Part shown: positions 1 through 5,295 of the stretch, piece by piece | Layout of the letters: every line of letters begins with the position of its first letter | Position numbering within the stretch: the stretch's first letter is position 1 | Assembly: GCA_002342415.1 (NCBI GenBank) | Contig: DDPY01000012.1 | Span: 1-30,835 of the forward strand | Direction: 5' to 3' | DNA: 30,835 bases | Source of the DNA: Prevotella sp. UBA2456 | Lineage (GTDB): Bacteria; Bacteroidota; Bacteroidia; Bacteroidales; Bacteroidaceae | Notes under the pieces: generated by a model | Database searches by the model: none | What the model was told of the DNA's origin: nothing | Seen by the model: the letters and a program-made list of their open reading frames with translations, nothing else | Translations under genes and position numbers: made by a program

Positions 1-159
1 GAAACCACCCTGAGCGGTGTCGTACTTCAACAGATGAGCCAGCATCTTGGGGCTGGTCAAGTCGTTGATTGCTACTACTTCATAACCTTCAGCCTCGAAC
101 ATCTGACGGAAAGCGAGGCGACCGATACGGCCGAAACCGTTAATAGCTACTTTTGTCAT
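1..159 (-). CDS. gap: Glyceraldehyde-3-phosphate dehydrogenase, type I, N-terminal part (cut by window edge)
   Basis: Reading the minus strand from the ATG at 159-157 gives 53 residues beginning MTKVAINGFGRIGRLAFRQ. This is the Rossmann NAD-binding start of GAPDH, with the GFGRIGR dinucleotide-binding loop followed by a conserved INDL segment. The enzyme oxidises glyceraldehyde-3-phosphate to 1,3-bisphosphoglycerate in cytoplasmic glycolysis. The reading frame is still open at base 1, so the catalytic Cys domain lies outside the window. A minus-strand TAACTTTG element at 260-253 would give a leader of roughly 85 nt. The gene is divergent from mscL. The identification is secure although only the N-terminus is visible. 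Confidence 0.95.
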   Translation of the reverse strand, partial: MTKVAINGFGRIGRLAFRQMFEAEGYEVVAINDLTSPKMLAHLLKYDTAQGGF

Positions 160-252
160 TTTCTAATTAAATTAAATTGGGTTATAACTAATTTTATCCT
201 TAATTTTAAACCTTTTTGAACCTTTTCGGCACTTTTTTCTTGATTTCGGATG

Positions 253-260
253 CAAAGTTA
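253..260 (-). promoter_or_regulatory. -7 element of the gap promoter
   Basis: The minus strand reads TAACTTTG, matching the Bacteroidota -7 consensus TAnnTTTG, about 95 bp upstream of the gap ATG. No clear TTTG -33 box lies 19-21 bp further upstream. It sits back-to-back with the mscL -7 element at 273-280, so the two divergent promoters share a region of under 30 bp. Confidence 0.55.
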
Positions 261-272
261 CAAAAAAATTCC

Positions 273-280
273 TATATTTG
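273..280 (+). promoter_or_regulatory. -7 element of the mscL promoter
   Basis: TATATTTG matches the Bacteroidota -7 consensus. It lies about 140 bp upstream of the mscL ATG, implying a leader of roughly 130 nt. The leader is A-rich and built of repeated short words (GTGAAAAGT-like at 306-333, ACATTAAACATT-like at 386-420). No convincing -33 box is seen. Confidence 0.5.
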
Positions 281-420
281 CATCTGATTTCAGTCTTAAT
301 TAAAGTGAAAAGTAAAACTGAAAAGTGAAAAATGAGTTATATCAAGGGTAAAAACCCAAGATTGTAAAACGCAGATTGCAATTTCAACATTTATACATTA
401 AACATTAAAAATTAAACATT

Positions 421-846
421 ATGGGATTTATCAGTGAATTCAAAGAGTTTGCCATGAAGGGCAACGTAATGGACATGGCCGTCGGTGTCATCATCGGCGG
501 TGCTTTCGGTAAGATTGTATCAAGCCTGGTCGACGACATCCTGATGCCGCTTGTGGGAAAAGTCATGGGTAATGTCGACTTCACCAACCTCTATATTGCC
601 CTCTCGGGCCAGGAGAGCGGTCTGCCTCTTGACAAGGCCAAGGAGGCTGGTGCGGTCTTTGCCTACGGTCAGTTCTGCCAGAACATCATCGACTTCCTCA
701 TCGTAGCCTTCTGTATCTTCCTCATGCTCAAGGCCATCAACAAGCTAAACCGCAAGAAGGAAGAGCCCGCCGAGCCCGCTGCTCCTGCCGGACCTACTCA
801 GGAGGATCTGCTGGCTGAGATTCGCGACCTGCTGAAGGCGAAGTAA
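421..846 (+). CDS. mscL: Large-conductance mechanosensitive channel MscL
   Basis: The 141-residue protein forms a homopentameric inner-membrane channel that opens under high membrane tension and releases solutes during hypo-osmotic shock. The N-terminal amphipathic helix and first transmembrane helix contain FAMKGNVMDMAVGVIIGGAFGKIV, here noted at residues 10-33, with the glycine-rich packing face typical of MscL. A periplasmic loop follows, then TM2 near residues 78-105 (NIIDFLIVAFCIF). The C-terminal tail has a Pro/Ala-rich linker and a charged helix (EDLLAEIRDLL) that forms the cytoplasmic bundle. Length is normal for the family. The gene is followed by its own terminator hairpin. Confidence 0.96.
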   Translation: MGFISEFKEFAMKGNVMDMAVGVIIGGAFGKIVSSLVDDILMPLVGKVMGNVDFTNLYIALSGQESGLPLDKAKEAGAVFAYGQFCQNIIDFLIVAFCIFLMLKAINKLNRKKEEPAEPAAPAGPTQEDLLAEIRDLLKAK

Positions 847-870
847 GTCAAGAAATACACATTATTATAA

Positions 871-902
871 TATAAGGTGGCCATCTGTTTGGTCACCTTA
901 TA
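871..902 (+). terminator. Rho-independent terminator of mscL
   Basis: Arms 871-882 (TATAAGGTGGCC) and 891-902 (GGTCACCTTATA) pair over 12 bp with a single mismatch around an 8-nt loop, followed by TTTATTTC. It lies 24 bp after the mscL stop codon. The -33 box of the next promoter falls at the loop/right-arm junction. Confidence 0.75.
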
Positions 903-919
903 TTTATTTCGTACCTTTG
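888..919 (+). promoter_or_regulatory. Promoter of the SulP transporter gene
   Basis: TTTG at 888-891, a 20-bp spacer and TACCTTTG at 912-919 form a full match to the Bacteroidota housekeeping promoter. Transcription should start near 926, about 23 nt ahead of the ATG at 949. This decides against the longer frame starting at 877, whose start would lie upstream of the transcript. Confidence 0.8.
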
Positions 920-948
920 GCGGCGTTTTCAGAATAGTACAAAGAGAA

Positions 949-2658
949 ATGGTAAAAACGTTAGATTTCAAGCCGAAGTTCTTTTCGGCTATCAAGCATT
1001 ACGACAAGAAGACCTTCATGGCCGACCTGATGGCAGGTCTCATCGTAGGAATTGTTGCCCTGCCGCTGGCCATTGCCTTCGGTATCGCCAGTGGTGTCAG
1101 CCCTGAAAAAGGCATCATCACTGCCATCGTGGCAGGACTCATGATCTCCGTCTTCGGAGGTTCCAAGGTACAGATAGGCGGACCTACCGGTGCCTTCATC
1201 ATTATCGTCTACGGCATCATCCAGCAGTATGGTATGCAGGGACTGACCGTAGCCACGCTGATGGCGGGCGTATTCCTCATCCTGCTGGGTGTGCTCCGTC
1301 TGGGCACCATCATCAAGTATATCCCCTACCCCATCGTAGTGGGCTTCACGTCGGGTATTGCCGTCACCATCTTCACCACTCAGGTAAAGGACTTGCTGGG
1401 GCTCTCGATGGAGACGGTGCCAAGCGACTTCATTGAGAAATGGATTGCCTACGTGCAGCACTTCGGAACCATCGACACCTGGAGCGCTGCGGTGGGCATA
1501 CTGAGTGTAGCCATCATTGCCATGTGGCCGACGATGGCACGAATGTTCCACCTGTCTCCACTGAAAGCACTGCCCGGCTCGCTGGTTGCCATCATCCTGA
1601 TGACCGTCGTGGCGCTACTGCTCAAGCAGTATGCCGGGGTCACCACCATCGAGACCATCGGCGACCGCTTCAGCATCCAGTCCACCCTGCCCGGTGCCGT
1701 CGTACCCGACCTGACGTGGGAGACTATCAAGGGACTCGTAGGACCTGCCGTCACCATAGCCGTGCTGGGAGCCATCGAGTCGCTGCTTTCTGCTACGGTA
1801 GCCGACGGTGTGATTGGCGACCACCATAACTCCAACACCGAACTGATTGGACAGGGCATCGCCAACATTGCCTCGCCCCTGTTCGGAGGCATCCCGGCAA
1901 CAGGAGCCATCGCCCGCACGATGACCAATATCAACAACGGAGGACGCACACCGATAGCCGGCATCATCCATGCCGTCGTGCTGCTGCTCATCTTCCTCTT
2001 CCTCATGCCCTTGGCACAATACATCCCAATGGCCTGTCTGGCTGGCGTGCTGGTAGTGGTAGCCTATGGCATGAGCGGATGGCGCTCGTTCCTCGCGATG
2101 GCGCGCAACAATCCCAAGAGCGATGTCACCGTGCTGTTGCTCACCTTCTTCCTGACCATCATCTTCGACCTCACCATAGCCATCGAGTTCGGACTCATCT
2201 GCGCCTGTCTGCTCTTCATGCGACGCATGGCCGAGACGACCGATGTCCACGCTGTGCTCAACGAGATAGACCTCAACGAGGATGCAGACATGGAGCGCGG
2301 CAACCTGGAACATCTCACCATTCCCGAGGGCGTAGAGGTCTACGAGATCAATGGTCCCTACTTCTTCGGTGCCGGCAGCCGCTTCGAAGACATCATGGCA
2401 CGCTACGGCAGCCGCCCCAAGGTGCGCATCATCCGTATGCGTAAAGTACCCTTCATCGACTCTACCGGCATGCACAATCTGGAGAACATGTGCCAGATGA
2501 GCCAGAAAGAGGGGGTCACCGTCGTGCTTTCCGGTGTCAATCCCAAGGTAGAGGCAGTGCTGAAGCGCAACCACTTCAACGAGCTGTTGGGGCAGGAGAA
2601 CATCTGCAACCATATCGACCTTGCCCTTCAGCGCGCACAAGAAATCGTCAACGCATAA
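949..2658 (+). CDS. SulP-family inorganic anion transporter with STAS domain
   Basis: The 569-residue inner-membrane protein belongs to the SLC26/SulP family, which carries sulfate, bicarbonate or dicarboxylates with H+ or Na+. The transport domain has the conserved segments LPLAIAFGIASGVSPEKGI, the GGPTGAF motif, and GIANIASPLFGGIPATGAIART, with many hydrophobic helices up to about residue 425. The C-terminal STAS domain contains VPFIDSTGMHNLENM, the phosphorylatable-Ser region typical of STAS. The frame stays open upstream to 877, but the promoter at 888-919 and the first downstream ATG at 949 support the shorter start. The galM-like gene begins 18 bp downstream, so the two are probably cotranscribed. 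The substrate cannot be told from sequence. Confidence 0.9.
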   Translation: MVKTLDFKPKFFSAIKHYDKKTFMADLMAGLIVGIVALPLAIAFGIASGVSPEKGIITAIVAGLMISVFGGSKVQIGGPTGAFIIIVYGIIQQYGMQGLTVATLMAGVFLILLGVLRLGTIIKYIPYPIVVGFTSGIAVTIFTTQVKDLLGLSMETVPSDFIEKWIAYVQHFGTIDTWSAAVGILSVAIIAMWPTMARMFHLSPLKALPGSLVAIILMTVVALLLKQYAGVTTIETIGDRFSIQSTLPGAVVPDLTWETIKGLVGPAVTIAVLGAIESLLSATVADGVIGDHHNSNTELIGQGIANIASPLFGGIPATGAIARTMTNINNGGRTPIAGIIHAVVLLLIFLFLMPLAQYIPMACLAGVLVVVAYGMSGWRSFLAMARNNPKSDVTVLLLTFFLTIIFDLTIAIEFGLICACLLFMRRMAETTDVHAVLNEIDLNEDADMERGNLEHLTIPEGVEVYEINGPYFFGAGSRFEDIMARYGSRPKVRIIRMRKVPFIDSTGMHNLENMCQMSQKEGVTVVLSGVNPKVEAVLKRNHFNELLGQENICNHIDLALQRAQEIVNA

Positions 2659-2676
2659 AGATTATCCCGCCAGCAA

Positions 2677-3807
2677 ATGGAACACAGCAGCAAGATAACA
2701 GCGATAGCATGCCTATTGGCACTGATGGCCGGCACCGTGAGTATGAATGCCCAGCAGCCGACCCGCTCGGGACTGTCACCAGAACGGTTCGACTCCATCA
2801 TGGACGGCAAGCATACAGGCCTGTTTACCATCACCAACCAGCAAGGCATGGAAGCCTGCATCACCAACTACGGTGCCCGACTGGTCAGTCTGATGTGGCA
2901 AGGCCGCGACTGTGTCACGGGATTTGACAACGTGGGCGACTATCGCCGCTTCCGCCAGAACTATGGGGCCACCGTAGGCCGCTATGTGGGACGCATCAAG
3001 GGAGCACGGTTTATGCTCGACGGACAAGAGCATCGGCTACAAGAGAACGGCAAGGGTGTCACCTCGCATGGGGGCTATCCAGGCTTTGCCGACCACATCT
3101 GGACTGTAACCAGCCAGACTGACAGCACGCTGACACTGCAATATGTATCGCCCGACGGGGAGAATGGCTTCCCGGGCACGCTGACAGTCAGCCTGACCTA
3201 TCGTCTCAGCAGCAGAAACGGGTTGGAAATAGACTATGAGGCAACCACCGACAAGCCTACCGTACTGAACCTTACCAACCATTCGTTCTTCAACATCAGC
3301 GGGCAGATGGATCGCGAGATCACATCCCAGGAGCTATGGGTCAACAGCGACAGCATCGCAACCTTCGACCAACAGAAAAATCTGAACGGCAGGATGATGG
3401 CCGTAGAGAATACCCCCTTCGATTTCCGAACAGCCACCCTGATAGGTGCCCGCATCGACGATGACCATGAACAACTGAAGGTGACAAGAGGCTACGACCA
3501 CAGCTTCATCCTTCGGAACGCAGGCAACGACCAGCAACCTGCCGCCATAGTGACGGATAAAAACAGCCGGACTCGGATGACGGTCTACACCACCGAGCCC
3601 GTGCTGCACATCTATACTGGCAACGGTCTGAAGAGAAACACCCGAGGGAAACAGGGTATCAGCTATCCGCGCCGCTCATCCATCTGCCTGGAAGCTATGC
3701 ACTTAGCCGACTCGCCCAACCAGCCTCACTTCCCCTCAACGGTGCTTAGGCCGGGAGAAACGTTCCGTTCACACACGGCCTACGTCTTCTCCAACCTGAC
3801 AAGATAA
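2677..3807 (+). CDS. galM: Secreted aldose 1-epimerase (galactose mutarotase family)
   Basis: The 376-residue protein starts with a signal peptide (hydrophobic core IACLLALMAGTVS, probable cleavage near NAQQ), so it should act in the periplasm. The body is a galactose mutarotase beta-sandwich that interconverts alpha and beta anomers of hexoses. It contains GRYVGRIKGARF, the histidine motif TSHGGYPGF, the family signature LNLTNHSFFNISG (catalytic His), the YDHSF segment, and near the end a GKQGISYPRRSSICLEAMHLADSPN motif noted at about residues 325-350. The length is normal for secreted Bacteroidales mutarotases. It is 18 bp downstream of the SulP gene. No clear terminator follows directly. 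Confidence 0.9.
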   Translation: MEHSSKITAIACLLALMAGTVSMNAQQPTRSGLSPERFDSIMDGKHTGLFTITNQQGMEACITNYGARLVSLMWQGRDCVTGFDNVGDYRRFRQNYGATVGRYVGRIKGARFMLDGQEHRLQENGKGVTSHGGYPGFADHIWTVTSQTDSTLTLQYVSPDGENGFPGTLTVSLTYRLSSRNGLEIDYEATTDKPTVLNLTNHSFFNISGQMDREITSQELWVNSDSIATFDQQKNLNGRMMAVENTPFDFRTATLIGARIDDDHEQLKVTRGYDHSFILRNAGNDQQPAAIVTDKNSRTRMTVYTTEPVLHIYTGNGLKRNTRGKQGISYPRRSSICLEAMHLADSPNQPHFPSTVLRPGETFRSHTAYVFSNLTR

Positions 3808-3855
3808 ACAGTTTTCTTGACACGTTTCCACCACTGAATAAACGTCTTTAATCCA

Positions 3856-3913
3856 TTGAGTCGACTCGATTGATCATTTGAGTTGACTCAATGGATCGTT
3901 TGAGTCGACTCGA
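3856..3913. repeat. Three-unit palindrome array with 22-bp period (copy 1)
   Basis: Three 14-bp near-palindromes of the form TTGAGTYRACTCRA start at 3856, 3878 and 3900, exactly 22 bp apart, with 8-bp spacers that contain GATC (GATCAT, GATCGT). Centres are TCGA, TTGA and TCGA. A short T-run (3914-3918) follows. A second array of the same design with the same 22-bp spacing lies at 30606-30663. The function is unknown. A dyad protein-binding array on one helix face, or a folding RNA, are both possible. Confidence 0.75.
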
Positions 3914-4198
3914 TTTTTCCGCCCCACCAACCACATCTCAGAAATTTCTTAACACCCTACAGGCGATAAGAAATAGTTTCCTTTACTTATCGTCTTTCAA
4001 CAGAGTCATTATCTTCAGCCGTCGCATGCTATTTCCTCCTTACATTCAAACAGCTTGAAAAAAATATCGAAGACAACTTTGGGGAAAAATGGCTGCATGA
4101 TAAAGTTGCGTGTTCGCGCTTCTAACGAGCCGTAATGCCGTTGGCAATGAGATTACTTCTCGTTGCCAACGAAACGCAACCTCGTTAAAACACGTCAA
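3914..4198. other. Gene-free intergenic stretch with two inverted repeats
   Basis: No convincing gene is seen. CGATAAG (3964-3970) can pair with CTTATCG (3986-3992), followed by a modest pyrimidine run, a weak candidate for the end of the galM transcript. At 4139-4171 a 13-bp stem with one G-T pair (CGTTGGCAA... / ...TTGCCAACG) closes a 7-nt loop. Outside it, CGTGTT/AACGAG and CTCGTT/AACACG words form a further imperfect pair of arms. This palindrome abuts the long inverted repeat starting near 4197. Confidence 0.5.
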
Positions 4199-4308
4199 CA
4201 CTCCCCCCAATTGGCTGCAACCCTTTTGTACAAGCGTGTTCCAGTGGGGTGGATGTTAGCCAAACACTCCCCCTACACTCCCCCCAACACTCCCCCCAAC
4301 GCTCCCCG
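4197..4308 (+). repeat. Left arm of a long imperfect inverted repeat with ACACTCCCCC tandem words
   Basis: This arm is the approximate reverse complement of 4588-4694. Shared segments include CAACACTCCCCCC at the outer end, GTGTTCCAGTGGGGTGG in the middle (one base different, with G for A, in the other arm) and a GTTAGCC word. At the inner end the word ACACTCCCCC recurs about four times with an 11-12-bp period (4264-4306). The two arms enclose about 280 bp with a small ORF. It resembles a MITE-like or structured repeat, but no transposase or clear target-site duplication was found. Confidence 0.65.
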
Positions 4309-4371
4309 TTTGTACAGATATTTCACAACTTTCCCATCTATTCGCCAAGGGCTTTTTTATACTACGATACT

Positions 4372-4488
4372 ATGAAAAAATTGCGGCCTGGTGAGAGCGT
4401 AAAAAATCCCAAGGCTGGGAATAAATCGCGCAGGGTAAGCCATCTTTTTAGATGGCCGATAAGATTGTTGCGTTTTTTACATGCCTGA
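4372..4488 (+). CDS. Possible 38-residue basic small protein inside the inverted repeat
   Basis: An ATG at 4372 opens a 38-codon frame (MKKLRPGESVKNPKAGNKSR... ending RLLRFLHA) that is strongly basic with a short hydrophobic/aromatic end. It lies exactly between the arms of the long inverted repeat and upstream of a good terminator at 4774. There is no clear TAnnTTTG promoter and no family I recognise. The frame continues open upstream to 4249, inside the left arm, which weakens the case that selection keeps this frame. Coding status is uncertain. Confidence 0.25.
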   Translation: MKKLRPGESVKNPKAGNKSRRVSHLFRWPIRLLRFLHA

Positions 4489-4587
4489 CTGAAGTTTTCC
4501 ACCCCTTCGTGCTTGTTCAGGCCACCCCTAACTGTACTGCATTTAATCAATCTCATGAGGGTGAGAAAGTTTAGTTACCTATAGCTT

Positions 4588-4694
4588 TAGGGGGAGTGTT
4601 AGGTGTAGTGTAGGGGGAGTGTTAGGCTAACACCCACCCCACCGGAACGCCTTTGTTCAAAGGGATTGCAGGCGATTAGGGGGAGTGTTGGGCT
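4588..4694 (-). repeat. Right arm of the long imperfect inverted repeat
   Basis: Read on the minus strand this matches the left arm (4197-4308) across most of its length, including GCGTTCCGGTGGGGTGGG and GTTAGCCTAACACTCCCCC words. On the plus strand it carries three GGGGGAGTGTT blocks (4590, 4613 and 4679 approximately). The differences between the arms are mostly single substitutions, so the repeat is old or tolerates drift while keeping base pairing. Confidence 0.65.
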
Positions 4695-4773
4695 AAAAAC
4701 AAAAGACAGGCATTTTTCTTTTATCTTCCAAGTTTTTTGAGACATTCCTGCCATTTCTCGCCCCAAAAAGTGG

Positions 4774-4813
4774 TTTCACAAGCCTTGTGAAAGGTTATTT
4801 TTTATTCTTTTTT
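4774..4813 (+). terminator. Strong Rho-independent terminator
   Basis: TTTCACAA (4774-4781) and TTGTGAAA (4785-4792) form a perfect 8-bp stem with a 3-nt loop, followed by GGTTA and a long T-rich tract to 4813. It points to a plus-strand transcript ending here, arising from galM, the 4372 ORF or the inverted-repeat region. It also insulates the promoter at 4847 from upstream transcription. Confidence 0.75.
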
Positions 4814-4846
4814 GGGATAAAGCGATACAAATTACTAAAAATTTCG

Positions 4847-4854
4847 TATCTTTG
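4847..4854 (+). promoter_or_regulatory. -7 element ahead of the structured RNA and chaperone operon
   Basis: TATCTTTG followed by GCAGTG matches the Bacteroidota -7 element and its usual downstream context. A TTTG -33 box at standard spacing is not evident, which suggests a regulated promoter or a relaxed -33. It is the only such element I see between the terminator at 4774 and the first gene at 5296, so transcription of the RNA segment, and probably of the operon, should start near 4861. Confidence 0.6.
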
Positions 4855-4859
4855 CAGTG

Positions 4860-5220
4860 TTTTCGGAACCGTACCAGTTTGCTGGCTTACTGCCATCGGG
4901 AAGTAAGAATGCCGAAGCCCAAGGGTGGAGGCTGCGGGACGGGAACCTATATATAGGAAAGGCGTTACTTGACGCTTTGTGCTTGACTCTCAGGAATCTG
5001 GCAGTTCCCAAACAGTTGTCAAACATCAAAGCAACAATGACGTCCATGGATATGTAGTATCCGACATGTGATTTGCCGACAGCCATCATTGGCTTCGAAG
5101 CAGTCATAGTCGTTTATATACATATCGGCGTGGGCTTCGGCGTTGCTCGTTTCGACAACTGGGCGATGCCAGAGCCTCTGAGAGTGGGACGAGTGACAGG
5201 GAGATTCCCACGCTTCTTTT
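4860..5220 (+). ncRNA. Candidate structured RNA or long operon leader, family unknown
   Basis: The segment lies between a -7 element and a hairpin with a T-rich tail and is packed with complementary arms. A long-range pairing joins 4908-4921 to 5131-5144 (14 bp, one G-U, core GCCGAAGCCCA). Local stems are CTTACT/AGTAAG (4888-4907), GGGAAC 4941-4946 with GTTCCC 5004-5009, the 12-bp palindrome CCTATATATAGG at 4946-4957, AAAGGCGT/ACGCTTT (4958-4978), GGATA/TATCC (5048-5062), AGCCA/TGGCT (5081-5094) and GTGGGA/TCCCAC (5184-5211) followed by GCTTCTTTT. It does not look like tmRNA, RNase P RNA, SRP RNA or 6S RNA. One frame is open over the segment except for two TAG codons (5055, 5226), so an amber-interrupted ORF is the main alternative. 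Confidence 0.55.
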
Positions 5221-5295
5221 ATGTGTAGTCACCAATAACTAATGAACCGCCAAGTTCTGGGAGTCTGCTTGGGAATGAAAAGATAAGAACAACAA

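Noticed and set aside
877..948. Longer start for the SulP gene
   Set aside because: The perfect promoter at 888-919 puts the transcript start downstream of 877, so ATG 949 is the workable start.
1615..2640. 341-codon minus-strand frame
   Set aside because: Antisense shadow of the SulP gene, with His/Asp-rich sequence typical of reverse frames and no recognisable motif.
3856..3913. CRISPR array
   Set aside because: Only three units with 8-bp spacers that are themselves similar; no cas genes. The units are palindromic binding-site-like words.
4197..4694. Insertion sequence
   Set aside because: No transposase frame and no clear target-site duplication at the arm ends. Kept only as an inverted repeat.
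4860..5220. tmRNA, RNase P RNA, SRP RNA or 6S RNA
   Set aside because: None of the conserved core sequences of these RNAs could be found, and there is no tRNA-like end.
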